From assembly GCA_051252005.1 (NCBI GenBank), contig JBPOEZ010000001.1, positions 124,001 to 188,000 on the forward strand: 64,000 bases of DNA. The letters run 5' to 3'. Shown here piece by piece: positions 51,236 through 60,739 of this stretch. The notes under the pieces are model-generated. The model had not been told where the DNA came from, searched no databases, and saw only the letters and a list, made by a program, of their open reading frames with translations. The position numbers were made by a program, and so were the translations under genes. Origin of the DNA: JACOMS01 sp051252005 (GTDB taxonomy: Bacteria > Pseudomonadota > Alphaproteobacteria > Caulobacterales > Maricaulaceae). Position 1 is the stretch's first letter; the number at the start of each line of letters is the position of its first letter.

Positions 51236-51781
51236 TTACCCTTTCGATGCCGCAATGGCAGATTTTATTTGAGTGGCTGTTGGCTTTAAGACACCAATTT
51301 TTCCGACAATCGCTTCAACAGTTTCTGCCGCAACCGCATCAACGTGGGCCATGGCAGCATTGCGAGACGCCGTAATACGTTCGTCAGCAACCTCTTGTTT
51401 TTTAGCAAATTCAGCCTCAGCGGCTTCAATGTCTTTTTCAATACCGTCAGTCACAGATTTACGTGTGGTTTCGGCGATATTGTGAGCCTTGGCTTTCGCC
51501 GCCGCCATCACACGATCGTAAGTGATACTAGCTTGATCGGCTTCTTTTTGCATGCGTGAGGCCGCATCCAAATCATCAGCAATCCGGTCTCCGCGTTCGC
51601 TTATGCCTTCGCCAATGCGGGGAAGGATAAACTTAGCAAGAACGAAATAGAGAAGGCCAAAGGTAACCACCAACCAGAAAATCTGGCTGCTCCACGTTGA
51701 TAAATCAAACTGTGGAAGACCGCCAGACGCAGCCTCAGCGGCGTGTCCAGCATCTATTGCATGGGGTGTCTCAGCTGCCAT
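51236..51781 (-). CDS. atpF': ATP synthase F0 subunit b'
   Basis: A 181-residue subunit with an Ala/Gly-rich start, a membrane helix (about 33-52, QIFWLVVTFGLLYFVLAKF) and a coiled-coil stalk. The b/b' pair is typical of alphaproteobacteria and phototrophs. It lies between atpE and atpF. Confidence 0.93.
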   Translation of the reverse strand: MAAETPHAIDAGHAAEAASGGLPQFDLSTWSSQIFWLVVTFGLLYFVLAKFILPRIGEGISERGDRIADDLDAASRMQKEADQASITYDRVMAAAKAKAHNIAETTRKSVTDGIEKDIEAAEAEFAKKQEVADERITASRNAAMAHVDAVAAETVEAIVGKIGVLKPTATQIKSAIAASKG

Positions 51782-51823
51782 TATGGCCTCCTCGAAAATT
51801 ATACGTAAAAGGTTTTCAGTGTC

Positions 51824-52048
51824 CTACAAGAATAGGATGATGATCGCCATAACGAAGCCAAACAGGCCTGTTGCTTCACAAAGAGCAAAACCGAGAAGAA
51901 GGTTTGTGCGCTGTGAGGCTGCAGCTGATGGGTTACGAAGGGCGCCTGAAAGGTAGCTACTAAAGATGTTACCAATACCGATACCGGCACCGATAAGAGC
52001 CATAGATGCTAGACCTGCACCGATATACTTTGCTGCTTCTGCTTCCAT
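51824..52048 (-). CDS. atpE: ATP synthase F0 subunit c
   Basis: A 74-residue hairpin of two helices with the polar loop RNPSAAASQR. The proton-carrying Glu58 lies in GFALCEATGLFGF. The first helix has the packing motif AGIGIGNIF. No Na+-ligand set is seen, so proton coupling is likely. It forms the rotating c-ring. AGGAGAAC lies just upstream of the ATG. Confidence 0.97.
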   Translation of the reverse strand: MEAEAAKYIGAGLASMALIGAGIGIGNIFSSYLSGALRNPSAAASQRTNLLLGFALCEATGLFGFVMAIIILFL

Positions 52049-52082
52049 GATAGTTCTCCTTGAATGATGGAATAATACGAAG

Positions 52083-52832
52083 TTAGTGATCGACGTGATA
52101 AACGTCGTTTAGATAAACACAGGTAAGGATTGCAAATACAAAGGCTTGTAGGCCAGCAACCAAAAACTCTAGCGCGACAATGCCCATCGTTGCGATGATT
52201 GGCAAGATAGCAACACCCGCCCAAACGCCGCCGAGACCGACGAGAAACGCGATGAAGCTTGCAAAAAGTTTCAGCATAACGTGTCCAGCCATCATATTGG
52301 CAAAAAGACGAACGCTGAGCGCCACAGGGCGGCTTAGGAAAGAAATGATCTCAATGGGGATAATCAGAAAATAAAGCGCGAAGGGCAGACCTGCAGGCGC
52401 AAAGATTTTAAAGAACCGAAAGCCGTTTTTGATGATACCAAAGATAAAGACCATGGCGACAACAAAGATGGACAGAGCCGCTGTTACAGCGAGATGAGAG
52501 GTGAACGTAAATCCGTAGGCGTTCATGCCGAGGATGTTTCCGAACAGAATAAAGAAGAAAAGCGCAAAAATAAGCGGGAAGAACTTAATCGCTTCTGGGC
52601 CCGTGGTGTCGTGCAGCATGTCGCGGATGAATTCATAACAAATTTCGCCAAAGGACTGCATACGGCCAGGAATAAGCTTCCGGCTTGTGGCGAGTGCAAA
52701 TACAGTGATAACGCAGAATGTTGCGACAACCATCCAAAGGGATGAGTTCGTGAAAGTCGTATCGACGATACCAAACTTCGGACCCTCTACGAGTGTCTGA
52801 ATATTAAACTGTTCAATGGGGTCGTTTGCCAC
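52083..52832 (-). CDS. atpB: ATP synthase F0 subunit a
   Basis: A 249-residue membrane protein with five to six helices. The essential arginine is in SVRLFANMMAGHV, facing the c-ring Glu. It provides the two proton half-channels. The C-terminal LEFLVAGLQAFVFAIL is also conserved. It is co-transcribed with atpI upstream and atpE downstream. Confidence 0.97.
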   Translation of the reverse strand: MANDPIEQFNIQTLVEGPKFGIVDTTFTNSSLWMVVATFCVITVFALATSRKLIPGRMQSFGEICYEFIRDMLHDTTGPEAIKFFPLIFALFFFILFGNILGMNAYGFTFTSHLAVTAALSIFVVAMVFIFGIIKNGFRFFKIFAPAGLPFALYFLIIPIEIISFLSRPVALSVRLFANMMAGHVMLKLFASFIAFLVGLGGVWAGVAILPIIATMGIVALEFLVAGLQAFVFAILTCVYLNDVYHVDH

Positions 52833-52860
52833 GTCCCTCTCCCTTACCTTGGTTGCGCGC

Positions 52861-53208
52861 TTAGACGTCGTCCAGCTTGCTTAATCTCTCTTCTTCGGCT
52901 TTCTCCATAGCGAGAACAAGCCGAAATGTATTTCGTATGCCGGCGGCTGTCCCCAAAACCAAACCCACTATCGTGAATAAGGGTTTTGTTCCGGCAAAAT
53001 AATCAATACCAAATCCGAGGGCGCAGCCAATAATAACGGCTACAACGAGTTCAGTACTGATCCGCCATGCCATGCCAAGAGCCGAGTTATCAGTTTCAGA
53101 GGGTTTCTTATCTTCGTGTTTTTGGCGCGCCGCGTTAAGCCGCTGCTCCAAATCACTCAAATTTGATGTCCCTGTAGGTTCTGATGAATTTCCGTTCGTG
53201 TCAGACAT
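52861..53208 (-). CDS. atpI: AtpI/AtpZ-like F0 assembly protein
   Basis: A 115-residue protein: a hydrophilic N-terminus (1-45), two helices (about 50-68 and 78-95) and an acidic tail. AtpI/AtpZ proteins aid c-ring assembly or magnesium uptake. It is the first gene of the F0 operon, as in most alphaproteobacteria; F1 genes are elsewhere. The 224 bp upstream (53209-53432) hold no gene and probably the operon promoter. Confidence 0.88.
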   Translation of the reverse strand: MSDTNGNSSEPTGTSNLSDLEQRLNAARQKHEDKKPSETDNSALGMAWRISTELVVAVIIGCALGFGIDYFAGTKPLFTIVGLVLGTAAGIRNTFRLVLAMEKAEEERLSKLDDV

Positions 53209-53432
53209 AAAATTTTACCCGCTATCCTTGATCCTCTCGAAGATAAGACTACCCCGGAAAGCGCGCGCAACTTACTCGCGGGGCTTTTGGAAGTCAACCG
53301 AGGAGTAAGCTAGTTAAGGTGTTGAAAAATAGGTGTATTTTAGGATATTCTTTAGGTGCGACAATTCTGCTCGTGTGATCTGTTGAATTGTCTGAGGATT
53401 GTCCGGGAATCGGTATGAATATGAGCCTGTAT

Positions 53433-54374
53433 CTAATAGTGAGAATGGTTAGCGACGGCGGCCCCGCGCATACCAATCGGGCGGTCAGGTCCTCGCGTCG
53501 TATCTGCGCCAGTATGGCGCTCCATCGCAGCGTTAAGCTCTGCGCCGATAATGATGACTAACGCTGTGATCCAGAACCACATAAGGAGCATGATGACAGC
53601 GGAGAGGCTTCCGTAAGTTTTATTATAGGTTCCAAATGCTGAGACAAACCATGAGAACCCCATGGAAATGAAAATCCACGACATCGTCGCCAAAACGCAG
53701 CCTGGAATGATCCATCTCAATTTTGCGGGTCGGCGTGAGGGACCATATTGATAAAGTACTGCGACGGCAAACCCGAAGAGACTCAGAAGAATAATCCACG
53801 GTAAGTATTGTGTGAAGGCGGCGGCTAAGCCGTCTAGTTTCGCGTATGTCAGTAAGGCCGGAACGCCGATGATGACTGCCAGCGCCACCCAAAGAAATAC
53901 AGTGACGCTGAGGGTAAACATGCCCGCGAGGGCGTAAAACGCAGCGATAGACCGTTTTTCTTTCTCGTCATAGGCCACGTTCATGGCGCGCATAATAGCG
54001 CGGATGCCTGCACCTGCGCTCCAAAGGGCGATGAGTAGACCGATTGCGATACCGAGACCAAGCTGAGCGTCCGGCGCGCTGGCAACGGCCATAACCTGCG
54101 CGTTGAGAATGTCCCAAGCTTCGGCCGGAAACAAACCCGAAATGTTTTGGAGCTGCATTTGCACTCGTACAGGGTCGGCCACATAGCCATAGATGGAAAT
54201 ACAGGCTGTGATGAGCGGGAAAACGGCCAGCATCGTAAAGAAGGCAACACCCGCCGCGATTATCGCGACATTGTCATGATTGGTCTCATGCACCATATCT
54301 TTGAGGATGAGCCACCAGTCCCGCCGAGTAAAACCCAACGGTGAGGTCGCCATATTCTGAAGTTCGCTGCTCAT
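53433..54374 (-). CDS. YihY/BrkB family membrane protein
   Basis: A 313-residue membrane protein with about six helices. The AAGVAFFTMLAVFPLI segment (about 41-56) and SAGAGIRAIMRAMNVAYDEKE are typical of the YihY/BrkB family, often misnamed ribonuclease BN. Function unknown, possibly transport. It starts 10 nt downstream of the yaaA stop, which suggests co-transcription. Confidence 0.9.
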   Translation of the reverse strand: MSSELQNMATSPLGFTRRDWWLILKDMVHETNHDNVAIIAAGVAFFTMLAVFPLITACISIYGYVADPVRVQMQLQNISGLFPAEAWDILNAQVMAVASAPDAQLGLGIAIGLLIALWSAGAGIRAIMRAMNVAYDEKEKRSIAAFYALAGMFTLSVTVFLWVALAVIIGVPALLTYAKLDGLAAAFTQYLPWIILLSLFGFAVAVLYQYGPSRRPAKLRWIIPGCVLATMSWIFISMGFSWFVSAFGTYNKTYGSLSAVIMLLMWFWITALVIIIGAELNAAMERHTGADTTRGPDRPIGMRGAAVANHSHY

Positions 54375-54384
54375 GGCTTAGAGG

Positions 54385-55170
54385 TTACTTTTTCTTAGGC
54401 GGCTGCTTGCGCGAAAAGACCAGAAGGCTCTCTGTCGTCTGCTTTTTGTCGAGAGTGTAGCCGTCCAGATTAAAGTCCATGAGGTCTTCCGTGCGCTCAA
54501 TCCGGTTTTGCATGATCCAGCGCGCCATGAGCCCGCGTGCAAATTTTGCGTAATACATAAGATTACGGGTTTCGCCGTCTTTTATATTCAAAAACTTGGC
54601 TTCGATAATAGGGCGGTTCAAGGTCTTTTTGTCGACAGCTTTGAAATATTCATTCGACGCGAGATTGACAATGGTTTGGTCGTCATGCCCGTCCATATCG
54701 TTTATGAGTGTTTCGGCAATAGTGGTGCCCCAAAAGTCATACAGTGACCCGCCGCGTTTTGTTTTCAGCTTGGTGCCCATCTCAAGCCTATATGGCTGTA
54801 TGGCGTCCATTGGGCGCAAAACGCCATAAAGCCCTGAGAGAATACGTAAATGTGCTTGCGCGTAAGTAAGGTCTTCATCGGAAAGCGACTTGGCCTCTAG
54901 GCCCCAATAGACATCACCGTCAAATGCGAGCCCTGCAGATTTCGCCGAGTTACTTTGTCCTTCAAGGTTGAAAGCTTTAAAACGGTCTGCGTTTAGCTTC
55001 GCAAGATTGTCACTTATATGCATGAGCCTTTTGAGGTCATCAGCGCTTTGCTTTTTAGCAACTTTCGCGAGCTCTAAAGTATCGGAGGTAAGGCGAGGGA
55101 CGGTTGCGAGCAATCCTGTTTCCGCCGGATCCATATTCAATTTTTTTGCAGGGGAGAGTAGTGTCAACAT
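54385..55170 (-). CDS. yaaA: YaaA peroxide-stress protein (UPF0246)
   Basis: A 261-residue protein. The start MLTLLSPAKKLNMDP and the SGLYGVLRPMDAIQPYRLEMG block are hallmarks of the YaaA family, which limits intracellular iron during peroxide stress and binds DNA in E. coli. The C-terminus has a run of Lys/Pro (SRKQPPKKK). Confidence 0.94.
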   Translation of the reverse strand: MLTLLSPAKKLNMDPAETGLLATVPRLTSDTLELAKVAKKQSADDLKRLMHISDNLAKLNADRFKAFNLEGQSNSAKSAGLAFDGDVYWGLEAKSLSDEDLTYAQAHLRILSGLYGVLRPMDAIQPYRLEMGTKLKTKRGGSLYDFWGTTIAETLINDMDGHDDQTIVNLASNEYFKAVDKKTLNRPIIEAKFLNIKDGETRNLMYYAKFARGLMARWIMQNRIERTEDLMDFNLDGYTLDKKQTTESLLVFSRKQPPKKK

Positions 55171-55271
55171 AGCGTGATCCTTTCCTCATAACATCGGGCT
55201 GAACTATTCAGGCCTGTATGCGTGGGTTTGTGATGGGTGACCCTAACGGGGCTGACCGTAATATCAAGAGT

Positions 55272-55568
55272 TCACAGATCAAAATTAAGTGATACCGGAT
55301 CACGGCGTTGATCCCACACTCGCAAAATCTCAATATGTGTCTCGGTCACGCGGTAAATGAAGGTGAACGGGGTTTTTGGAATCTGCATGGTGCGCAGTTT
55401 GGGGTGGCTAAGCAGTTGTTTGCCAATGTGAGGGTGCTCCTCCATCAACATTTCAGTCGTGTAGACTTGAGACCGCATATTGCTTTTCCCCTGCGGGAAT
55501 ATGGAATCATAATATGTAGAAAGCCATTCTATGTCTTCGATTGCGCTTTGAAGGTAAATTGTCTTCAC
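55272..55568 (-). CDS. RelE/ParE-family toxin
   Basis: A 98-residue ParE-type protein (EDIEWLSTYYDS, then GKQLLSHPKLRTMQIPKTPF and YRVTETHIEILRVWDQRR). ParE toxins usually inhibit gyrase, RelE cleaves mRNA; the class is not decided here. It follows 3 nt after the antitoxin gene, the normal ParD-ParE order. Confidence 0.87.
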   Translation of the reverse strand: MKTIYLQSAIEDIEWLSTYYDSIFPQGKSNMRSQVYTTEMLMEEHPHIGKQLLSHPKLRTMQIPKTPFTFIYRVTETHIEILRVWDQRRDPVSLNFDL

Positions 55569-55571
55569 AGC

Positions 55572-55856
55572 CTATTGCTCTTTCAAAAATACATCCGGCT
55601 CTGGCGGCGATAGCTCATTATCCGTGTCCCAAGAATCCATCCATTTATGTACGGCTTCGGATGACACGAACACGCCTTTATCGGCTTCAATCACCGCGGC
55701 TTCGATAATGCGGCGCTTTTCTTCGCGGGCTTCAAGATAGGCTTCGATCGCTTTGGCCGCGACATAGGAAGCCGTTCGGTCATTGGCTTTGGCAGCTTCT
55801 TCTAATCCAGCTTTAACTTTCGGATCGATGCGTAATGTGAACGGGACGGTGGCCAT
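55572..55856 (-). CDS. Ribbon-helix-helix antitoxin
   Basis: A 94-residue protein with an N-terminal CopG/ParD-like domain (TVPFTLRIDPKVKAGLEEAA, then a helix to about 48) and an acidic C-terminus (WMDSWDTDNELSPPEPD) that would wrap the toxin. It would repress its own operon. The 90-bp gap upstream contains the promoter; a 101-bp gap (55171-55271) past the toxin holds nothing. Confidence 0.85.
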   Translation of the reverse strand: MATVPFTLRIDPKVKAGLEEAAKANDRTASYVAAKAIEAYLEAREEKRRIIEAAVIEADKGVFVSSEAVHKWMDSWDTDNELSPPEPDVFLKEQ

Positions 55857-55946
55857 AATGGGTGCTTTCGTGGCTGTTGTAAGACAGTGTGTACAGCATC
55901 TTACAGGGAGGCGTCAACGCATGCAAAATGACTCTATAAGAACGCT

Positions 55947-57341
55947 TTAAATGAGCACTCTGGGATTCATGATATTTTGCGGATCAAGGGCGCGTTTCAT
56001 TGAGCGCAGCATAGCGAGTTTTACGGGATCCGCTCTTTGCGCCAAATCCTCACGTTTCATAATGCCGATGCCGTGCTCCGCCGATATGGAACCGCCAAGG
56101 CTATCGACAATGTCGAAGACGGCGTCTGAAATATCTTTCCAGCGCGAGAGGAATTCGGCTTTGTCTGCGCCTATTGGCTGCGCGATATTATAGTGGATGT
56201 TGCCGTCGCCGAAATGGCCAAAACCAATGGGGCGGCATCCGGGAATGATGCGCTCTACCTCTAAATCTGCGCGCGTGAAAAACTCAGGGATACGGTCAAG
56301 CGGGATGGTGATGTCTTGTTTGATCGAGCCGCCATTGAACTTTTGTGCAGCGGACATGTTCTCTCGCAGAGCTAAAAGCCGCGCGGCTTGCGCCTCTGAT
56401 TGAGCGATCACGGCGTCTTGTATAAGGTCTTTTCCCATGGCGCGGCTAAGTAGTATTTCGGCGAGGGTTAACCCTTCAGCCTCGGTATCGGTTTCCCAAT
56501 CGACAAGAACGTACCAAGGGTGCGGCGATGAAAAAGGATCCGTTTGCCCTGCGATATGGGTGGTGACAAGATCAAGCCCTATGCGCGGCATGACTTCAAA
56601 CATGGCAAGTTTATTTCCGGCGCGTAGGACTTCAAGTAAGGCCAGCGCACTCGCCGGGCTTTGCGTGCCCATCATCGCCCTCTGTATGCGGCCAGGGCGC
56701 GGGAAAAGCTTGAGACTCGCCGCTGTTATCAGCCCAAGTGTGCCTTCTGCACCGAGGAATAAACGGGAGAGGTCGTAACCCGTATTGTCTTTACGAAGGG
56801 ATGTCAGCCCGTTGAAAATATCGCCGTTTGGGAGTACGGCTTCAACGCCAAAAACGAGATCTTTGGTGGTCCCGTATTTTAACACATGCACGCCCCCTGC
56901 ATTGGTCGAAAGATTGCCACCAATGGTGCAGGAGCCTTCGGAGGCCAGGGAGAGCGGAAACTTACGGTCTGCAGCGGACGCAGTTTCTTGCACAGATAAA
57001 AGCGTGCAGCCTGCTTCGGCAATAAGGGCGTTGGTCGTTGTGTTGACGTCTCTGATGCGGGTCATGCGTTTCATAGATATCAGGACTTCGCCTTTCGGCG
57101 TCTGCCCGCCGACGAGGCCTGTGTTTCCGCCTTGAGGCACGAGCTTCAGGTTATGCTCAGCGCAAATCTTAACGGCGAGGGAGGCCTCATCAGTAGTGTT
57201 AGGCATCAGCATAAGCGGTGTTTGGCCGAAATATTTATCCCGCCATTCGGTTAAATGCGGGGTAATAATATCCTGATCATCCGTCCAGCCCGTAGCGGGA
57301 AGCGCGGTTTTGAGAGCGTTTATACCATCCATATCAGACAT
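55947..57341 (-). CDS. FAD-binding oxidoreductase, GlcD/D-2-hydroxyacid dehydrogenase-like
   Basis: A 464-residue PCMH-type flavoprotein: VPQGGNTGLVGGQ (71-83) is the FAD-binding motif, with the FAD-oxidase C-terminal domain carrying GFGHFGDGNIHYNI and AEHGIG. It likely oxidises D-lactate, D-2-hydroxyglutarate or glycolate. The start overlaps the Sua5 gene stop by one base. Confidence 0.92.
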   Translation of the reverse strand: MSDMDGINALKTALPATGWTDDQDIITPHLTEWRDKYFGQTPLMLMPNTTDEASLAVKICAEHNLKLVPQGGNTGLVGGQTPKGEVLISMKRMTRIRDVNTTTNALIAEAGCTLLSVQETASAADRKFPLSLASEGSCTIGGNLSTNAGGVHVLKYGTTKDLVFGVEAVLPNGDIFNGLTSLRKDNTGYDLSRLFLGAEGTLGLITAASLKLFPRPGRIQRAMMGTQSPASALALLEVLRAGNKLAMFEVMPRIGLDLVTTHIAGQTDPFSSPHPWYVLVDWETDTEAEGLTLAEILLSRAMGKDLIQDAVIAQSEAQAARLLALRENMSAAQKFNGGSIKQDITIPLDRIPEFFTRADLEVERIIPGCRPIGFGHFGDGNIHYNIAQPIGADKAEFLSRWKDISDAVFDIVDSLGGSISAEHGIGIMKREDLAQRADPVKLAMLRSMKRALDPQNIMNPRVLI

Positions 57342-58276
57342 TACCGTTTAGCCGCGGCTCGGCGCAAGCGGTCATTAATACCTGCGCCTATGCCGCCCTC
57401 AGGGATCGGCGCGACCGCGATCACTGGGACGGTATCGAGCGCGCGCAGAGCCGCAAAAAGATTGCGCGCAGCTTCGGCGAGATCGCCCGTTTTTGAGAGG
57501 TTCATCTCTGCGTTTAACTCTGTGTCTCCAAACGCGAGAAAGACTTCGCCTTTGTGTTTTTCCGTGGCGTTCAGGCGGACTTGGGCTTTTGGAGCATAAT
57601 GACTGGTCAGCATGCCGGGCGCGGAAATCGCCGCGTCTTTTTCTGGAAGCCGCAGGTCAGAGATAAACGGCGCGAAGCTTTCGGCAGATAGTGTTCCGGG
57701 GCGCAATAAAACCGCATGATCCGTTTCGATTTTTAATATTGTGGACTCTATCCCGCCCCTACAGGCGCCGCCGTCTATAATAAGGTCAACATGGTCTCCT
57801 AAATCTTCGGCGACATGCTTGGCGCATGTCGGGCTGACGCGGCCAGAGAGGTTGGCGCTCGGCATGACAAGCGCGCCGTTAAATCCGGCCCGTACAATGC
57901 CTTCGCGCCACGGGGCGTCGGGACAACGAATGGCGATGGTCGTAAGGCCCGCGCTAGCCTTGCTTGCGGGCACGGGGTCGAGTCTGGGCAAGACAAGCGT
58001 CAGCGGGCCAGGCCAAAATTGGTCGATAAGCATTTGGGCTAAAGGACTGATTTTCGCAAAGTCTTTGGCTTTTTCGGGAGACAAAACATGTGTAATGAGC
58101 GGGTTATGCGCGGGCCGTCCTTTGACCTTATATATAAGCGCAACGGCTTCTTCGTTGCTGGCGTCTGCGGCGAGGCCGTAAACCGTCTCGGTCGGCAGAG
58201 CGGCAAGACCGCCGTTTCGCAAAATATCCGCCGCGCGCTGATAGGCTTTCGGCCCGGCTTTCATGAGGTTCGCCAT
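57341..58276 (-). CDS. tsaC: L-threonylcarbamoyladenylate synthase (Sua5/TsaC)
   Basis: A 311-residue enzyme that makes the intermediate for t6A modification at tRNA position 37 from threonine, bicarbonate and ATP. The YrdC domain (about 1-205) has AALPTETVYGLAADA and KGRPAHNPLI. The extra C-terminal domain (about 215-311) marks the Sua5 form. I chose ATG at 58276, 1 nt after the YceI stop. Confidence 0.94.
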   Translation of the reverse strand: MANLMKAGPKAYQRAADILRNGGLAALPTETVYGLAADASNEEAVALIYKVKGRPAHNPLITHVLSPEKAKDFAKISPLAQMLIDQFWPGPLTLVLPRLDPVPASKASAGLTTIAIRCPDAPWREGIVRAGFNGALVMPSANLSGRVSPTCAKHVAEDLGDHVDLIIDGGACRGGIESTILKIETDHAVLLRPGTLSAESFAPFISDLRLPEKDAAISAPGMLTSHYAPKAQVRLNATEKHKGEVFLAFGDTELNAEMNLSKTGDLAEAARNLFAALRALDTVPVIAVAPIPEGGIGAGINDRLRRAAAKR

Positions 58277-58277
58277 A

Positions 58278-58883
58278 TTACTGTTTTTCGTTGAACTCGG
58301 TTTCAATTCTTAGCGTGATCTCGTCGCCAATGCCAAAGTTTTTGAGATATGTTAGTCCAAAATCAGAACGGCTAAAGGTTCCAGTGGCTGAAAACCCTAG
58401 GGTCTTACCCGGATGTCCGAAGGACTTGCCCGCCCCGTAAAATGTGGTTTGTAATGTGACGGGATGAGTCTGTCCGCGAAATGTCAGGTCGCCTAAGATA
58501 TCGCCGCTGTTTTCGTTCGTTTTGGTTATGGTGGAAGCGGTGTATCTTATGCCTGGGTAAGTTTCCGCGTCAAAATAGCGGCTGTCCGACGCGATGGTTT
58601 TATCAAACTCAGGCAGCCCTGTATTCACACTGTTAGGGTCGATTGTTATATCAACACGGCTCAGTTCAGGAGAGACGGAATTATAGCTCAGAACCCCGCT
58701 AATATCATCGAAGCGGGCTGTGAACTGCGAGAGTCCGGCGTGGCTAATAGACCAAACCACGCTTGTGTGAGCGGGATCCAAAACATAGTTGCCTGATAGC
58801 TCCGGCGCAGGGGCTAGGTCAGGAGCCGTATGGCAGGAGGTAAGCGCGGCAACGGCTAGCATAAGCGTAATTTTCTTTATCAT
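58278..58883 (-). CDS. YceI-family lipoprotein
   Basis: A 201-residue protein with a signal peptide and lipobox ALTSC (Cys17). The mature part has the YceI lipocalin-like fold: DPAHTSVVWSISHAGLS (37-53), DITIDPNSVNTGLPEFD and a C-terminal FSRSDFGLTY. YceI proteins bind isoprenoid lipids such as polyprenyl chains. It is divergent from lepB. Confidence 0.9.
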   Translation of the reverse strand: MIKKITLMLAVAALTSCHTAPDLAPAPELSGNYVLDPAHTSVVWSISHAGLSQFTARFDDISGVLSYNSVSPELSRVDITIDPNSVNTGLPEFDKTIASDSRYFDAETYPGIRYTASTITKTNENSGDILGDLTFRGQTHPVTLQTTFYGAGKSFGHPGKTLGFSATGTFSRSDFGLTYLKNFGIGDEITLRIETEFNEKQ

Positions 58884-58998
58884 AGTCTATATATAGAGCG
58901 GCGCTGCATGAATTGATACTCACAGCTTGTTGATATTTAATGCCGCATGCCGCCCAATTCGCTTGATTGTTGAGCGGTCTCTGTTCATGGAGTATCAC

Positions 58999-59838
58999 AT
59001 GGCAAAGAAACAGAAAAAATCTAAAGTTCCGGATGACGGAGTGAAAAAGACGAAAAAAGAAATGCTCATCGACGAAGGCAAGTTCTTCGGCGGGTTGATT
59101 GCATTTTTGTTTGTTTTTTATACCTTTGTCTTCGGTCACTACAAAATTCCGAGCGAAAGCATGCAGCCAACCCTTGAGGTCGGCGACCATCTTTACGTCT
59201 CCAAATTTGCCTATGGATACTCGAAATACTCTACGCCGTTTGGCGTTCATAAACTGCCATTTTGGCCGGATGGTAAAATCTTGTCAAAGCTTCCGCAGCG
59301 CGGCGATGTTGCCGTATTCAAAAACCCCAACACGGGCGTTGTGATGATTAAGCGTGTTCTGGGCCTTCCAGGGGATGAGTTGATTTTTTTGCAAGGGCGC
59401 ATATATCTGAATGATCAGCTCATCGAGCGGACTGTTGTGGACGAATATACTTACCGTGCCGACAATGGCCCGCGCGCCTTACGCGATAAGATTTCTGGCC
59501 GTGACAAAACGCATGAGCGTTGGGGCTATAAAATCGATATTACGGAATATTCTGAGCAATGGCCGGACGAGAAAAAGCCTCACCGTATATATGAAGAAAC
59601 GGATCAAGAGCCGCTTGATAATACCCGTCCTATTACGGTGCCTGAGGGAACTGTTTTCATGGTCGGCGACAATCGCGACCGTTCCTTTGACAGCCGCGCT
59701 AATGCTAGTAGCGGCCCGGGGTTTGTGCCTTTGGATCATTTGATCGGCCGCGCGGATATGATGATGTTCTCCTTTAAGAAATGTTCAAAGGATGAAGGCG
59801 TTCGGTGTCCGCCGCGCCGTTTCATGAAAAAGCTATAA
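58999..59838 (+). CDS. lepB: Signal peptidase I
   Basis: A 279-residue inner-membrane protease that removes Sec and Tat signal peptides. After a Lys-rich cytosolic start, one helix (about 28-46) precedes the catalytic Ser54 (PSESMQPT) and Lys118 (IKRVLGLPGD); GDNRDRSFDSRA is also conserved. I chose ATG at 58999, six bases after GGAG; an ATG four codons upstream is the alternative. Confidence 0.94.
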   Translation: MAKKQKKSKVPDDGVKKTKKEMLIDEGKFFGGLIAFLFVFYTFVFGHYKIPSESMQPTLEVGDHLYVSKFAYGYSKYSTPFGVHKLPFWPDGKILSKLPQRGDVAVFKNPNTGVVMIKRVLGLPGDELIFLQGRIYLNDQLIERTVVDEYTYRADNGPRALRDKISGRDKTHERWGYKIDITEYSEQWPDEKKPHRIYEETDQEPLDNTRPITVPEGTVFMVGDNRDRSFDSRANASSGPGFVPLDHLIGRADMMMFSFKKCSKDEGVRCPPRRFMKKL

Positions 59839-59883
59839 GTTAAAGACTAGACTCTCACCACTATTTCAGGTCAATACGCGCCC

Positions 59884-60474
59884 ATGAATCAGGATGTGAT
59901 CATCATAGTACGACACGGTAAGCCCTCGCTGTCCAAAAAGGTGCGACTCACGTGGAGCGAGTTCCTTGATTGGTGGAAACGCTATGATGAAAGCGGTCTT
60001 GCTCCGAAACAAAAAATACCTAAAAAAATCATTGCCTATGCGAAAGAGGCGGATGTGATTGTGTCTAGTTCACTACCGCGGGCGGTGGAATCAGCCGAGC
60101 TTGCCGCTGGCAGAGCCCCTGATTTCATTGAAGACGGCCTAATTGAGGCCGCCTTACCTGCGCCGCCTACAGGGCCTCTAAAAATGGGGCCTAAAAGCTG
60201 GGGCACCTTCTCGCGCATTTTGTGGTATGTCGGCTGGTCAGGTGGTATGGAAAGCCACCGCGAGGCGCGTGTGAGGGCTGAGCATATGTGTGATGTTCTG
60301 GCGGAACATGCTTCCGGCGGGAAAATGGTCTTTGTGACAGCCCATGGATGGTTTAACAGGATGGTCAAAGGCTCGCTGCAGAAACGCGGGTGGAAATGCG
60401 TAAAGCAAAATGGTGATCTTCATTGGAGCCACCGCCGTTTTGAACGCCCAACAAAAAACTTAGGTGATATATGA
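59884..60474 (+). CDS. Histidine phosphatase family protein
   Basis: A 196-residue cytosolic phosphatase. The RHG motif is at 10-12 (IIIVRHGKP), SSLPRAVESAE follows, and a second catalytic His lies in VFVTAHGWFNRM. The substrate is unknown. Its stop overlaps the ATG of xseB (ATGA). Confidence 0.84.
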   Translation: MNQDVIIIVRHGKPSLSKKVRLTWSEFLDWWKRYDESGLAPKQKIPKKIIAYAKEADVIVSSSLPRAVESAELAAGRAPDFIEDGLIEAALPAPPTGPLKMGPKSWGTFSRILWYVGWSGGMESHREARVRAEHMCDVLAEHASGGKMVFVTAHGWFNRMVKGSLQKRGWKCVKQNGDLHWSHRRFERPTKNLGDI

Positions 60475-60710
60475 CGGATGCTGCGATTAAAGACATGAGT
60501 TTTGAACAGGCTCTCAAAGAACTTGAAGGGATTGTTGCCAAGCTTGAGCGCGGAGACGCGCCGCTTGAAGAAAGCATCTCTATTTATCAGCGCGGCGCGG
60601 CGCTTAAGGCTCACTGCGAAGGCAAGCTTAAAGACGCACAGCTCAAAGTCGAAAAAATCGTTTTGGACGCCAGCGGTAATGCGGGAACAGCCCCTTTTGA
60701 CGAGAACTAG
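60471..60710 (+). CDS. xseB: Exodeoxyribonuclease VII small subunit
   Basis: A 79-residue subunit. SFEQALKELEGIVAKLERGD and LEESISIYQRG are the family signature. It binds XseA, which is elsewhere, to make a single-strand exonuclease. xseB before ispA and dxs is a common order. Confidence 0.95.
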   Translation: MTDAAIKDMSFEQALKELEGIVAKLERGDAPLEESISIYQRGAALKAHCEGKLKDAQLKVEKIVLDASGNAGTAPFDEN

Positions 60711-60739
60711 TATCTAAGCTTTAGGTAGGCGCTCCTGCT